This document shows positions 1 to 9,243 of a stretch of 35,748 nt of DNA, one piece after another. The notes under the pieces were generated by a model that worked only from the letters and a program-made list of their open reading frames with translations, was not told where the DNA came from and did not search any database. The stretch covers positions 1-35,748 of the forward strand of contig NZ_AUCC01000032.1 in assembly GCF_000429565.1 (NCBI RefSeq), read 5' to 3'. Each line of letters starts with the position of its first letter. Position 1 is the first letter of the stretch. This stretch comes from Arsenophonus nasoniae DSM 15247 (GTDB lineage Bacteria; Pseudomonadota; Gammaproteobacteria; Enterobacterales; Enterobacteriaceae). The position numbers and the translations under genes are program-made.

Positions 1-187
1 AGTGCGGAAAAAGGAATACACGCCGTCACTTTACTGTCAGAAAGGCGGGATAAAATGGTCAAAAAACGATGGTTACAAACCGCAGCCTAGGAGCAGTGTG
101 CCTATTATTAGGCTTTTAGATGATAATTTAACCGAATTACTGTTCTCATGGTTAATCAACGAGAAAACTGTCAGAATTTAATAGAAA
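1..187 (+). other. Left edge, unresolved; possible tail of a cut gene
   Basis: Frame 1 is open from the window edge to a TAG at 88-90 and would give the last 29 residues of a protein, rich in Lys and Arg and ending in WLQTAA. Frame 2 is also open from base 2 to about 178. Neither translation resembles a family I recognise, and one of them may be chance. No promoter or RNA gene is visible. The stretch lies just upstream of a decayed sodB, so it may belong to an eroded or rearranged segment. More upstream sequence would be needed to decide. Confidence 0.25.
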
Positions 188-190
188 TAT

Positions 191-444
191 TAAGTTCAAA
201 ACACCTCCATTAATGCCTTACTGTATTGATTGAGATTCCTAACCATCAAGCAAATGGAAAGCTTTCCATCGTCAATACTTCAAATGCTGCAACACCCCTT
301 ACCGGTAACGATAAACCATTGCTGACTGTCGATATCTGGGAACATGCTTACTATATAGATTATCGTAATGTACGAGCAGAATATTTGACCAACTTTTGGT
401 CACTGGTTAACTGGCAATTTGTCGAACAAAATTTATTGCAATAA
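191..444 (+). pseudogene. sodB: Remnant of iron superoxide dismutase sodB with an internal deletion
   Basis: From about 253 to 444 the translation matches the C-terminal third of Fe-superoxide dismutase: [15 protein letters not shown], then [13 protein letters not shown], then [14 protein letters not shown] and a TAA. The Asp and His of the DxWEH motif, two of the four metal ligands, are kept. The N-terminal two thirds, with the other two His ligands, is missing. In another frame, 195-230 reads [12 protein letters not shown], which loosely resembles the SodB start (SFELPALPYA), so the gene may have lost roughly 110-120 codons internally and changed frame. The longest open frame (226-444) starts at a TTG with no ribosome site. 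Such a piece cannot fold as an active dismutase. The C-terminal identity is firm; the N-terminal piece is tentative. Confidence 0.8.
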
Positions 445-481
445 TTTATCGAATTTGATTTAAAACAGCGTTAAGAAGTTA

Positions 482-514
482 AACAGCCATAACAGACGCT
501 TAGCTATGGCTGTT
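482..514 (+). terminator. Hairpin after the sodB remnant
   Basis: Perfect 10-bp arms AACAGCCATA (482-491) and TATGGCTGTT (505-514) with a 13-base loop lie 37 bases after the sodB stop. The tail ATTGAGTATT is only weakly T-rich. It is most likely the old sodB terminator and could also act on leftward transcripts from the gene at 664-1566. Confidence 0.5.
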
Positions 515-663
515 ATTGAGTATTCTCACTAACTGCAATGCCATAATTAATATCCAAATAACATCCTAAATTACAATCTATGGCACTATGAGTAAAATAC
601 GGATAATTTGTTATTAATCTAGTTGCTTTTCAATTGTTAATTTTCTCTTAATTCTTCGTTTAT

Positions 664-1566
664 TTATCCGTTAATTGATGGATCATCCCCTTCCATGGGC
701 GCTCTAGCTGAAGAAATGCTTTCAGCGCTGTTTTGACTTAGCCTTTCAGACGAACCCACCACTGATGATAATGAATGTCGCCCATTAGGTGCCTTCTCAA
801 TGGGGATAAAGTTCTCCTCCCAGCCAGACAAATTGCCTCCTACCATTTCGACTTCTGCAAACGGGGCCAAATCCCGGTTTATTATTAATTCTTCACTCTC
901 AACAGCTCGACCTTCAGCGGCTCTACGTTCTGCAGCTCTTATATTATCAATATTTGAGTCATAAAAATCCTCTTGTTCTCTTTGTGCCAGCAATCTATTA
1001 AAGACTTCAACATTGAGAGTCGAATTTATACCATTTTCTTCAGCATGCAACGGTGAAAGTTCATTTTCTGCTACTGGCTGAGCGACTTGCCCACGATCTA
1101 ATTGATTAATATATTCTCTGAGATCCCGAATTTGTTCGCTAGAAGCCCTTTCTAATTCAGGTAACCCATAATTAAGTTCACTAAGAGATGAAACACCATA
1201 ATTAACAATATTTCTTTCAATATTAAAAGTCTCTGACTGCGTATACAGCGAAATATTGGGATCAACGCATTCAGTCATATTTAAGGCCATATTAGGTACT
1301 AGCTGCACATCTTCTGAGCTAATATTAGTGCATTGCATTGAGACCGTTAGGCGATTTGCACTAGTCGATTGTGCAGCACTCGATTCCAGTCCACTACTCA
1401 TCATAGCCGACGGCCTATCGATATGATTATTACTGACATGTCGAATTTGCTGTGCCAAGTGAGAATTCATTGGGCGTGATGAGGAAATAGTAATATCATC
1501 TACTTCACCAATCTGAATCGTGGTTATATTGCTTTGCGGATAGTTATGAATAACTTGTCTAAACAT
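664..1566 (-). CDS. Unrecognised Ser/Asn/Glu-rich protein, 300 residues
   Basis: I do not recognise this protein. The start is supported by an AAGGGG ribosome site about 7 bases upstream of the ATG at 1566. The first ~100 residues are rich in Ser, Asn, Thr and Gln with no hydrophobic signal segment. The centre (about 130-230) is charged and probably helical, with an Ala/Arg/Glu run near 210-225 (AAERRAAEGRAVESEE). The tail is again Ser-rich and ends DDPSING. No transmembrane segment or catalytic motif is visible and cysteines are scarce. It sits alone between the sodB remnant and pykF, where E. coli has unrelated genes, so it is probably an accessory gene. A polar, disordered N-terminus without a signal peptide is compatible with a type III secreted effector, but nothing in the sequence proves that. 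Confidence 0.6.
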   Translation of the reverse strand: MFRQVIHNYPQSNITTIQIGEVDDITISSSRPMNSHLAQQIRHVSNNHIDRPSAMMSSGLESSAAQSTSANRLTVSMQCTNISSEDVQLVPNMALNMTECVDPNISLYTQSETFNIERNIVNYGVSSLSELNYGLPELERASSEQIRDLREYINQLDRGQVAQPVAENELSPLHAEENGINSTLNVEVFNRLLAQREQEDFYDSNIDNIRAAERRAAEGRAVESEELIINRDLAPFAEVEMVGGNLSGWEENFIPIEKAPNGRHSLSSVVGSSERLSQNSAESISSARAPMEGDDPSING

Positions 1567-1699
1567 GAATATTCCCCTTAAATCTTCTATAATTATTTAC
1601 CAAAACACAATTTAATAGAATTAAATATCAAATATTCAATTTTATTTAAAATGAAATGACATTATTCCCTGTTGAGTATATAAATAAACAGTTAGCTTT

Positions 1700-1713
1700 G
1701 CTGAATATTTTCA
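1700..1713 (+). promoter_or_regulatory. Candidate Cra (FruR) operator upstream of pykF
   Basis: GCTGAATATTTTCA (extended to CTGAATATTTTCAG as a palindrome) matches 12 of 14 positions of the Cra consensus RSTGAAWCSNTHHW as I recall it; the two misses are the central CS. E. coli pykF is repressed by Cra. The site lies about 350 bases before the pykF ATG, far unless the transcript has a long leader, so the assignment is tentative. Confidence 0.4.
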
Positions 1714-1716
1714 GTC

Positions 1717-1742
1717 AAATTTTATCATTTCAGATAAAATTT
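1717..1742. repeat. Perfect 10-bp inverted repeat beside the Cra-like site
   Basis: AAATTTTATC (1717-1726) and GATAAAATTT (1733-1742) flank the six bases ATTTCA. There is no T-run after either arm, so a terminator is unlikely. It could be a protein-binding palindrome or a small hairpin. Confidence 0.5.
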
Positions 1743-2060
1743 ACCGACGCTATTATTTTCTAGCGAACATCCTGACAATTAGCTTATGTTTATATTGCTC
1801 TTACGTTGATAGCATGAATAGTGCTAACTACAAATATCATTATGCGTTATATATTATTTAATGATGCAGCGGATTAATAAGCGGCTAGTTGCAATAATAA
1901 CGCATGATATTTATACTTGAGCCACTTGCTTTATCTTTATTAAATACCAGTGGATTTTTAGCTATTTGTTACGGCGTATAACCTATATCAAGGCAAAAAC
2001 TGATATAAACACCGCAATTAATTCATAAAATACTGCTATAAAACCTGTAGATTAATTGTC

Positions 2061-3473
2061 ATGAAAAAAACCAAAATTGTTTGTACTATCGGCCCCAAAA
2101 CTGAATCTGAAGAAAAACTGTTACAATTGCTGAATGCTGGCATGAATGTCATGCGACTAAATTTCTCCCATGGTGATCATGAAGAACATGGTCAACGCAT
2201 TAAAAATCTTCGTGCCGTCTGTCGCCAAAAAAACCATCAGGCCGCTATATTATTAGATACCAAAGGGCCAGAGATCCGCACAATGCGGCTTGAAGACGGC
2301 AAGGATGTATCGCTAACCGCTGGACAAAATTTTACCTTTACAACCGACACATCAGTGATAGGTAATCAGGAGCGTGTTGCTGTAACCTACGCAGGTTTAC
2401 CTAATGATCTTAAGCCTGGTAACACTATCCTGGTTGATGATGGCTTAATCGGTATGGAAGTTTTATCTGTTACCGCTAGTGATGTCATCTGTCGGGTACT
2501 TAATAATGGCGATTTAGGTGAAAATAAAGGCGTTAATTTACCAGGTGTATCGATAGGCTTGCCCGCCCTGGCAGAAAAAGATAAACAAGATCTCGTTTTT
2601 GGTTGTCAGCAAGGCGTTGATTTTGTTGCTGCTTCCTTTATCCGCAAACGCGCTGATGTAGAAGAAATCCGCGACCACCTAGCGCAGCATGGTGGTAAAA
2701 ATATCCAAATCATTGCTAAAATTGAAAATCAAGAAGGGTTAAACAACTTCGATGAAATTTTAGAGGCCTCTGATGGGATTATGGTGGCTCGCGGTGATCT
2801 TGGCGTCGAGATCCCGGTCGAAGAAGTTATTTTTGCACAAAAGATGATGATCGAAAAATGCGTTGCTGCTCGTAAAATTGTCATTACTGCCACCCAAATG
2901 TTAGATTCGATGATCAAAAACCCTCGGCCTACTCGTGCCGAAGCCGGTGATGTTGCCAATGCTATTTTGGACGGTACTGATGCGGTTATGCTATCTGGCG
3001 AAAGCGCGAAAGGAAAATATCCTATCGAAGCAGTAAAAATTATGGCGACTATTTGCGTTCGTACCGATCGGGTTATGCCAAGCCGCATTGATGATAGCAA
3101 AATAAACCAAAAATTACGTATTACTGAAGCGGTTTGCCGCGGTGCAGTTGAAATGGCGGAAAAGTTAAACTCGCAATTGATTATTGTAGCAACCTACGGC
3201 GGTAAATCAGCAAAATCAGTACGTAAATATTTTCCAACAGCCCCGATCCTTGCTTTAACAACCAATGAAGAAACTGCCCGTCAATTATTATTAGTTAAAG
3301 GCGTTATTCCGCAATTAGTAAAAGAAATTGCCTCTACAGACGATTTCTATCGTATTGGTAAACAGGTTGCTTTAACAAATAATATGGCCGAAAAAGGTGA
3401 TGTTGTTGTTATGGTTTCAGGTGCATTAGTGCCAAGTGGCACGACAAATACCTCATCTGTTCATATTTTATAA
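2061..3473 (+). CDS. pykF: Pyruvate kinase I
   Basis: Type I pyruvate kinase converts PEP and ADP to pyruvate and ATP in the cytoplasm, the last step of glycolysis. The 470-residue length equals that of E. coli PykF. Visible signatures are the N-terminal [10 protein letters not shown], the substrate-site block with [11 protein letters not shown], the catalytic-lysine motif [10 protein letters not shown] near residue 220, the [16 protein letters not shown] block near 275-290, and [16 protein letters not shown] near 310-325. The C-terminal allosteric domain ends [14 protein letters not shown], as in the fructose-1,6-bisphosphate-activated enzyme. It is intact and followed by its own terminator and then lpp, as in E. 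coli. A Cra-like site lies upstream. Confidence 0.97.
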   Translation: MKKTKIVCTIGPKTESEEKLLQLLNAGMNVMRLNFSHGDHEEHGQRIKNLRAVCRQKNHQAAILLDTKGPEIRTMRLEDGKDVSLTAGQNFTFTTDTSVIGNQERVAVTYAGLPNDLKPGNTILVDDGLIGMEVLSVTASDVICRVLNNGDLGENKGVNLPGVSIGLPALAEKDKQDLVFGCQQGVDFVAASFIRKRADVEEIRDHLAQHGGKNIQIIAKIENQEGLNNFDEILEASDGIMVARGDLGVEIPVEEVIFAQKMMIEKCVAARKIVITATQMLDSMIKNPRPTRAEAGDVANAILDGTDAVMLSGESAKGKYPIEAVKIMATICVRTDRVMPSRIDDSKINQKLRITEAVCRGAVEMAEKLNSQLIIVATYGGKSAKSVRKYFPTAPILALTTNEETARQLLLVKGVIPQLVKEIASTDDFYRIGKQVALTNNMAEKGDVVVMVSGALVPSGTTNTSSVHIL

Positions 3474-3486
3474 TTCTGTTAACAAA

Positions 3487-3535
3487 AATAAATTCCTCTG
3501 AATAAAATAGCGGGGAATTTATTTTTTCTTTTTTT
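3487..3535 (+). terminator. pykF rho-independent terminator
   Basis: AATAAATTCC (3487-3496) pairs perfectly with GGAATTTATT (3514-3523), then comes a T-rich tail ending in a run of seven T. It starts 14 bases after the pykF stop. Confidence 0.85.
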
Positions 3536-4032
3536 AATAAAGAAATATTAGATGGCAAATATCTAATATTGGTAATTTATAATCGAAAAGGCCATTAGCT
3601 ACTTTTGCCATTGAGTATTTATTTAAAACCCATTCTATTAACCCAAAACTAATATTTCCAGCTAAAAAAGATCTTAATCCGCATGTTATTTAAAAAATAA
3701 CTGTTATCGCATTAATTTTATTTTATATCAGTGGTAAAAATATTTGTCAAAATAACCCAATGAGATAATTTTAAAATGCCCCTACGCAAGCAAAATGAAC
3801 AAAAAATAAACAAATTTATTCTCTTTTCTTAATTTTATTAAACAACTTGTCAGATTTTAAGTAGAAAATATTCTAATTAAGTACTAGCATAAGAATAAGT
3901 AAGTATTCTGCCTGAATTTGAAAAAGATCTAATAATTCAAAGTTAGAGACAGAAATTTATTCTCTGTTTTGCCAGGAATGTGTAATACTTACCTTGCTAC
4001 TTGGAGATTAACTAAATCTAGAGGGTAATATA
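3536..4032. other. Intergenic region between pykF and lpp
   Basis: About 500 AT-rich bases without an ORF. A second perfect 10-bp hairpin, AATATTAGAT (3544-3553) and ATCTAATATT (3561-3570) around GGCAAAT, follows the pykF terminator but lacks a T-tail. The right end carries the lpp promoter. Nothing else is recognisable. Confidence 0.5.
3961..4025 (+). promoter_or_regulatory. lpp promoter and ribosome site
   Basis: The -10 box TAATACT lies at 3983-3989 in the context GTGTAATACTT, and the leader TGGAGATTAACT then CTAGAGGGTA leads to the ATG. Both follow the E. coli lpp promoter and leader as I recall them, including equal spacing from TATTCTC to the -10. The ribosome site GAGGG (4021-4025) is 7 bases before the ATG. 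Retention in an AT-rich genome suggests lpp is still strongly expressed. Confidence 0.8.
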
Positions 4033-4269
4033 ATGAATCGTACTAAAGTTGTACTGGGCTCTATCGTTCTGGCTTCTGCGTTGTTAGCAGGCTGTTCAAA
4101 CAGTAGCCAAATTAACAAACTGTCCTCAGATGTTCAAACGTTAAACGGTAAAGTCGATCAACTATCAAATGACGTTCAGTCATTACGTAGTGATGTTCAG
4201 ACTGCTAAAGATGAAGCTGCTCGTGCTAATCAACGTTTGGATAATCAAGTTCGTAGATATAAAAAGTAA
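4033..4269 (+). CDS. lpp: Major outer-membrane (Braun) lipoprotein Lpp
   Basis: Lpp is the small, abundant lipoprotein that anchors the outer membrane to peptidoglycan. The 78-residue precursor has a signal peptide with lipobox LAGC at residues 18-21, so Cys21 is the lipidated N-terminus. The mature part is one long heptad-repeat helix ([19 protein letters not shown]) that forms the trimeric coiled coil. It ends RRYKK, whose last Lys is the usual peptidoglycan attachment point; E. coli ends YRK. It has its own promoter and a strong terminator. The convergent gene at 4443 encodes an L,D-transpeptidase, the family that includes the enzymes attaching Lpp to the wall. Confidence 0.97.
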   Translation: MNRTKVVLGSIVLASALLAGCSNSSQINKLSSDVQTLNGKVDQLSNDVQSLRSDVQTAKDEAARANQRLDNQVRRYKK

Positions 4270-4302
4270 TCCAATTGTATTTAACGGATCACTCGATATA
4301 TT

Positions 4303-4335
4303 AATAAGGCACCCATTGGGTGCCTTATTATTTAT
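4303..4335 (+). terminator. lpp terminator
   Basis: AATAAGGCACCC (4303-4314), a three-base loop ATT, and GGGTGCCTTATT (4318-4329) make a perfect 12-bp GC-rich stem. The sequence after it is T-rich (ATTTATT). On the minus strand it could also stop transcripts running past ldtE. Confidence 0.9.
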
Positions 4336-4442
4336 TACATACAACTAATTTTTAATAATACCATTATTTGATTATTTATTAATTCACTAGTTTTTATAAA
4401 AAATAGCAAATCTACTCCTATGCATCGCCATCTAATATTAAT

Positions 4443-5360
4443 TTATGTCTTATTTACCTTTACTGGCATTCCTGAACGGCGTGCTACTGCTTGAGCAACT
4501 AATTTCTGATCAATGCCAGGTTGTTGCAAAAATGCCTTAAACTCATTGCTATAAATTAATGGCATCGTTTGCGGGTCATCAGACTCCCTTTTAGATAACG
4601 GTTGATGAACTTCGATGTAATAGCTTCCATCAGGCTCTTTAGCGTACTTAATGGGTTCATTAATTACCTGTACTCGTGTTCCTACTGGTATAGAGTAAAA
4701 TAATGCTTCTATATCCTCAGGTCTTAAACGTATACAGCCGGAACTAACCCGTAATCCAATACCAAAATTAGCATTAGTACCATGGATCAGATATTGTCCC
4801 TTACCGTAAGATAATCGCAAGGCATACAGCCCCATTGGATTATCAGGCCCTGCTGGAAATACTGCCGGCAAAATAACGCCATCGGCAGCATAACGTTTAC
4901 GGATATTCGCTGTCGGCGTCCAAGTTGGATTTTTAATCAATTGACTAACAGTTGTCACCATTTTAGGCGTGTTAGCACCCAATTGGCCGATACCAATAGG
5001 GTAAACAATGACTTTATTGCTTCCTTTAGGAAAATAATACAGTCGCAATTCAGCTAAATTAACAATGATTCCATCACGTTTAGTTGCTGGTAATAACATT
5101 TGCGATGGAATAATCAATGTCATACCGGCTTTAGGTAAGTAAGGGTCAGTACCTGGATTAGCTTCCAACATACCAAGTAAACCTATCTGAAATTCACTTG
5201 CAATAGCTTCCAGTGGACGCCCATCATTAGGCACCACATAATGACTATTTTCCCCAATTAAACGTGCTGTAGTGGATGGCAAGGAGTATTCAGCAGCACT
5301 GACATTGACAGTCAGCCCGCTTAAAAACAACAAGCCGATAAATAATAGAATTCTCTTCAT
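4443..5360 (-). CDS. ldtE: L,D-transpeptidase with LysM domain (YnhG/LdtE type)
   Basis: A periplasmic enzyme that forms meso-DAP cross-links in peptidoglycan or links Lpp to it. I place the start at 5360, not the longer frame opening at 5411, because AGGAGG lies 7 bases before that ATG and a signal peptide follows directly (MKRILLFIGLLFLSG...SAA). This gives 305 residues. A LysM domain spans about 39-87 (YVVPNDGRPLEAIASEF). The YkuD catalytic domain follows, with LIHGTN (His193) and VSSGCIRL (catalytic Cys209). The position between lpp and sufE is that of E. coli ynhG/ldtE. LdtE mainly makes 3-3 cross-links in E. coli; whether this copy also attaches Lpp cannot be read from sequence. No terminator separates it from sufE, so it may be a tail of the suf transcript. 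Confidence 0.92.
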   Translation of the reverse strand: MKRILLFIGLLFLSGLTVNVSAAEYSLPSTTARLIGENSHYVVPNDGRPLEAIASEFQIGLLGMLEANPGTDPYLPKAGMTLIIPSQMLLPATKRDGIIVNLAELRLYYFPKGSNKVIVYPIGIGQLGANTPKMVTTVSQLIKNPTWTPTANIRKRYAADGVILPAVFPAGPDNPMGLYALRLSYGKGQYLIHGTNANFGIGLRVSSGCIRLRPEDIEALFYSIPVGTRVQVINEPIKYAKEPDGSYYIEVHQPLSKRESDDPQTMPLIYSNEFKAFLQQPGIDQKLVAQAVARRSGMPVKVNKT

Positions 5361-5440
5361 ACTTTTTCCTCCTAAGGAACGTACAAAGTTTATCGGATGA
5401 ATAAGCGTCACTTTAATAATATCAGTAGTTAACTAAATGT

Positions 5441-5869
5441 TTAAGTGCTTGATTGGATAATTTTTTCGGCTCGCTGGTGGATTGTTCTGATCATAGCATG
5501 CAATCCCTGGCTTCTTGATGGCGTTAAATGCTGCTCCAATGACAACTTTTGGAAAAAAGTTTTACTATCTGTCGTCAAAATTTGTTGTCCTGTTTTATTT
5601 TGGAAAATAATTATTACTAGTGCAATCAATCCCTTAACTATAGCCGCATCGCTGTCACCCGCAAATTGAATCCGACCGTTACTATCGGGTTGCATAACAA
5701 TCCAAACCTGGCTTTGACAACCTGAGACCTGGTTTTTTACTTGTTTTTGTTGATCACTTAGCGGTAATAATTTTTCCCCTAATTCAATTAAATAAAGATA
5801 TCGCTCTTCCCAGTTTTGACAACGTGAAAAATTACGCAACAATTTATTCTCATCAGGTAAGGCTGACAT
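5441..5869 (-). CDS. sufE: Sulfur acceptor SufE
   Basis: SufE takes persulfide sulfur from SufS and passes it to SufB in the SufBCD scaffold. Two ATGs are adjacent (5872 and 5869). I prefer 5869: the AAGGG ribosome site is then 7 bases away and the acceptor cysteine in VSGCQSQVW becomes Cys51, the E. coli number. The product is 142 residues, near the usual 138, and MSALPDENKLLRNF follows the family start. Last gene of the suf operon, 31 bases after sufS. Confidence 0.95.
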   Translation of the reverse strand: MSALPDENKLLRNFSRCQNWEERYLYLIELGEKLLPLSDQQKQVKNQVSGCQSQVWIVMQPDSNGRIQFAGDSDAAIVKGLIALVIIIFQNKTGQQILTTDSKTFFQKLSLEQHLTPSRSQGLHAMIRTIHQRAEKIIQSST

Positions 5870-5900
5870 CATTCTACCCTTATATGTACTTTAAAACAGA

Positions 5901-7157
5901 TTAACCCAGTAATTTTTCAATATGTTGTAGTTTTTCAACCAAAATATCAATTTCTTCTTTAGTAGTATAAACCGCTAGCGAAGCACGGCACATAGCTGGT
6001 ACTTGATACAAATCCATCAATGGCAACGCACAATGGTGACCTGTTCGTATAGCAATAGCATAATTATCTAAAAAACTACCGACATCATAAGCATGATGAT
6101 CACCTAAATTAAAGGCAATAACCCCTTGGCGTTCCTCTGAACCGTAAAGACGCAAAGAATTTACCATACTCAAACGATGGTTAGCATACTGCATTAATGT
6201 AGTTTCATGAGCCAATATTTGGTCATAACCAATATTATTAACATAACGTAATGCCTCACCTAAGCCAATAATGCCAACAATATTTGGCGTGCCTGCTTCG
6301 AATCGCCATGGCACCTTTTCATAGCTAATATTGATTTTTGAGTGCTCAGCTAACGTCATACAGACTTTATCAATCATGGCTCCACCACCTTGCCAAGGCG
6401 GTAAAGCATTTAATAATGCTTTTCTACCATATAAAACACCTATTCCGGTAGGTCCATACAGTTTATGGCCGGAAAAAACATAAAAATCACAATCTAAATC
6501 TTGGACATCAATCATTTGATGCATAATGCTTTGGGCACCATCAAGTAAAATATGCAATTGCGCTGCTTTTTTTTCTGCACATTGGCGAGCATAGGCAATA
6601 ATCTGTTTTACTGGGTTAACAGTTCCCAAAACATTGGACATATGAGTAAAAGAGAGTAATCGAGTCCGGCCATCGATTAGCTTATCCAATTGTTCAAAAA
6701 TTAATTTTCCATCATGATCAATAGGTAATATACGAATATCAAAACCTATCTGGCCAGCAAGCAGGTGCCAAGGAACGATGTTCGCGTGATGTTCCATTTG
6801 GCTAATAATAATATTATCGCCTGGTTTGATAAACCCACGGCCATAACTATTAGCAATTAAATTTATGCCTTCTGTTGTTCCTTTAACAAAAACAATTTCT
6901 TCAGCATTAGCTGCATGAATAAAATCAGCGACTTGCTGGCGAACATTTTCCACCATCGCAGTTGCTTTACTGCTTAAGCTGTGGATCCCTCGGTGTACCG
7001 CCGCATAGTGATGACAAAGAAACTCTTTTTCTTTTTCAATTACTTGTATCGGTTTTTGCGCACTAGCAGCACTATCCAAATAAACCAACGGTTGACCCTT
7101 GATTTTTTCTGCCAGCATAGGAAAATCTTTGCGAATGGAGGCCACTGAAAATGTCAT
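5901..7157 (-). CDS. sufS: Cysteine desulfurase SufS
   Basis: PLP-dependent group II cysteine desulfurase that converts cysteine to alanine and a protein-bound persulfide. It has 418 residues against about 406 in E. coli. The PLP lysine is in [17 protein letters not shown] near residue 230. The persulfide cysteine is Cys376 in [11 protein letters not shown]. The N-terminus ([20 protein letters not shown], then [10 protein letters not shown]) supports the start. It begins one base after the sufD stop, which suggests translational coupling, and its partner sufE follows. Confidence 0.97.
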   Translation of the reverse strand: MTFSVASIRKDFPMLAEKIKGQPLVYLDSAASAQKPIQVIEKEKEFLCHHYAAVHRGIHSLSSKATAMVENVRQQVADFIHAANAEEIVFVKGTTEGINLIANSYGRGFIKPGDNIIISQMEHHANIVPWHLLAGQIGFDIRILPIDHDGKLIFEQLDKLIDGRTRLLSFTHMSNVLGTVNPVKQIIAYARQCAEKKAAQLHILLDGAQSIMHQMIDVQDLDCDFYVFSGHKLYGPTGIGVLYGRKALLNALPPWQGGGAMIDKVCMTLAEHSKINISYEKVPWRFEAGTPNIVGIIGLGEALRYVNNIGYDQILAHETTLMQYANHRLSMVNSLRLYGSEERQGVIAFNLGDHHAYDVGSFLDNYAIAIRTGHHCALPLMDLYQVPAMCRASLAVYTTKEEIDILVEKLQHIEKLLG

Positions 7158-7158
7158 A

Positions 7159-8478
7159 TTAAATTCCTGCTAAGCGCTGCTGAATAATATCCATTACCTT
7201 ATTACTTATCTCTTCATTATCAATAGCTTCAATGACTTCAGCCGCAAAAGCAACCATGATCATATGTTTTGCATCATTGAGATGAATACCCCGTGAACGT
7301 AAATAAAACAGCTGTTCATCATCAATACGGCCTACTGTAGCACCATGACTACACTTGACATCATCAGCATAAATTTCTAATTGTGGTTTGGTATCAATTT
7401 CTGCATATTTACCTAATAACAAATTGTTATTTGTCATTTGACCATCAGTTTTAAGTGCCGGTGGTGCAACTTTAATCATACCATTAAAAACAGCTTTACT
7501 TTCATCCTGCGCAATCGTTTTATGTAACTGTCGACTTTTACAAAATGGCTGATTATGTTCAAGATAAGTCCTGCTATCAACAATTTCCCTATTTTGTGGC
7601 AACAATAAGCTATTAAGCGCTAGTCTGCTACCTGCACCATTTAACTTCACGCTGGTATGATGGCGAAGTAATGCTGAACCGATAAAAATACCGCTACTTT
7701 TTATTTGACTATCTCGCCCTGACAAAATGTCATTATGAGCAAAGTGGTTACTTTGATTGTTTTCGACGCTAAGTTTAATATGACTGAAATGACTATTATC
7801 ACCAATATTAGCGGTTAAGCGGCTGCCGGTTAGATGCGGTTTATCATCGATAGAAACAAAATGTTCAATAACTTGCGATTTGCAATTAGCGCCAATTTCT
7901 AAATGATAGCGATAGTGACTAGTATTAACATAATCAGCACGGTTTGAACCAGAGGTAATATTCAATATATAAAGCGGTTTTTCTACCTGTTGATTAGCGG
8001 CCAGCTTAATCAATAGGGGCTGAGCGGCAAGACTTTCAGTTAAATAGAGAAATATTTCATCGTTCACAATAGGCGTCTGAGGCTGTGCCAGCGTATCTAT
8101 CATTTGAATTTGATAAGGACCAAAGTTATCACTACTGAGTGTTGGAATAAGCCATCCATTAAACAAAACAATTTGCCAACCATCAGTGGCAATAGCCAGC
8201 TGTCTTAATTGCTCAGACGTCATTGGATTAACGCTATCATTACTTAATTGGTATTGAGCGCTAAGTACTTTTGCCAATGGCGTATAGTGCCACTCTTCAT
8301 GGCGAAAGAACGGAAAACCAATTTTTTCTACCTGCTGCCAATAGGCCTGAGCTTGTTTTTCGTTCGCTCTTTTGCTGGCATAAAAAAGTGCCGCAAAACT
8401 TTTTAGCGCCTGTTTATTTAATAGGGTGACTTGACGCTGTTTTTCTGCTTTTTCACTGTTGGTCAATAAGCCAGCCAT
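7159..8478 (-). CDS. sufD: Fe-S scaffold subunit SufD
   Basis: SufD is the beta-helical partner of SufB in the SufBC2D scaffold that assembles Fe-S clusters. The longer open frame from 8571 is not used: GGAGGT lies about 8 bases before the ATG at 8478, and the product then begins [14 protein letters not shown], like E. coli SufD (MAGLPNSSN). This gives 439 residues against 423. The C-terminal core [20 protein letters not shown], with Cys and His at the SufB interface, is intact. Its first 26 bases overlap the end of sufC in another frame, the arrangement I recall from E. coli, which ties the translation of the two genes. Confidence 0.95.
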   Translation of the reverse strand: MAGLLTNSEKAEKQRQVTLLNKQALKSFAALFYASKRANEKQAQAYWQQVEKIGFPFFRHEEWHYTPLAKVLSAQYQLSNDSVNPMTSEQLRQLAIATDGWQIVLFNGWLIPTLSSDNFGPYQIQMIDTLAQPQTPIVNDEIFLYLTESLAAQPLLIKLAANQQVEKPLYILNITSGSNRADYVNTSHYRYHLEIGANCKSQVIEHFVSIDDKPHLTGSRLTANIGDNSHFSHIKLSVENNQSNHFAHNDILSGRDSQIKSSGIFIGSALLRHHTSVKLNGAGSRLALNSLLLPQNREIVDSRTYLEHNQPFCKSRQLHKTIAQDESKAVFNGMIKVAPPALKTDGQMTNNNLLLGKYAEIDTKPQLEIYADDVKCSHGATVGRIDDEQLFYLRSRGIHLNDAKHMIMVAFAAEVIEAIDNEEISNKVMDIIQQRLAGI

Positions 8479-9199
8479 AGCCTTGTACCTCCAGTTTTTT
8501 GGCCAATGTAAAATCACCTGATTCAATAATTTTACCTTGATGGAGAACATGAACAAAATCAGGCTGCACATAATCCAAAATACGCTGATAGTGAGTAACG
8601 ATGATAAATGCTCTTTCAGCGGTACGTAGGGAATTCACGCCATTAGCCACTACTTTCAGAGCATCAATATCAAGACCCGAGTCTGTTTCATCTAAAATAC
8701 ATAATGCGGGCTCTAACGCTGCCATCTGTAAAATATCATTGCGTTTTTTTTCACCGCCCGAAAAACCGACATTAACCGATCGAGTCAGTAAATCTTTCGG
8801 CATATCAAGCAGTTCAATTTTATCTTCAATAAAATCCTGAAAATCAAACCTATCGAGTGGCGGCTGCTGACGGTACTCTCTAACTGCATTAACGGAAGTT
8901 TGTAAAAAAAATTGATTACTTACGCCAGGAATTTCCACTGGATACTGAAAGGCTAAAAATATACCTTCGCCTGCGCGTTCTTCCGGCGATAACTCAAGTA
9001 AATTTTTATTTTTGAATAAAATTTCACCCTGCTCTATTTGATATTCTTCACGTCCCGCTAGTGTGGCTGATAAAGTACTCTTGCCTGATCCATTAGGCCC
9101 CATGATGGCATGTACTTCACCCGCTTTTACTTCTAGGTTTAATCCGTTAAGAATTTGATTACCTTCAATACTGACATTTAAATTTTTAACACTTAACAT
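8453..9199 (-). CDS. sufC: Fe-S assembly ATPase SufC
   Basis: ABC-type ATPase that drives shape change in the SufBC2D scaffold; it is cytoplasmic and not a transporter. The 248-residue length is standard. Walker A is GPNGSGKSTL at about 34-43, the signature is FSGGEKKRND near 150, and Walker B is LCILDETDSGLDIDAL near 170, with the SufC-type ETDSGLD in place of the usual EPTSGLD. It lies 44 bases after sufB and overlaps the sufD start. Confidence 0.97.
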   Translation of the reverse strand: MLSVKNLNVSIEGNQILNGLNLEVKAGEVHAIMGPNGSGKSTLSATLAGREEYQIEQGEILFKNKNLLELSPEERAGEGIFLAFQYPVEIPGVSNQFFLQTSVNAVREYRQQPPLDRFDFQDFIEDKIELLDMPKDLLTRSVNVGFSGGEKKRNDILQMAALEPALCILDETDSGLDIDALKVVANGVNSLRTAERAFIIVTHYQRILDYVQPDFVHVLHQGKIIESGDFTLAKKLEVQGYGWLIDQQ

Positions 9200-9243
9200 T
9201 TCATTGGCCTTTGAATAACTTAGTATTCTTTTAATAGGAACTA

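Larger units (their letters stand above)
1567..2060. other. Intergenic region upstream of pykF
   Basis: A 494-base AT-rich region between the divergent gene at 664-1566 and pykF, with no ORF or RNA gene. It holds a Cra-like palindrome (1700-1714), a perfect 10-bp inverted repeat next to it (1717-1742), and a longer imperfect inverted pair, AAATATCATTATGCGTTAT (1832-1850) against ATAACGCATGATATTT (1897-1912), which could fold in a pykF leader transcript. No convincing pair of -35 and -10 boxes stands out. The ribosome site before the pykF ATG is weak. Confidence 0.5.

Noticed and set aside
2729-3100. Minus-strand open frame of 123 codons inside pykF
   Set aside because: It is a shadow of the conserved pykF frame, with no homology and no ribosome site. 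The same holds for frames inside guaB (34795-35268), ydiK (15835-16197) and aroH (27817-28176).
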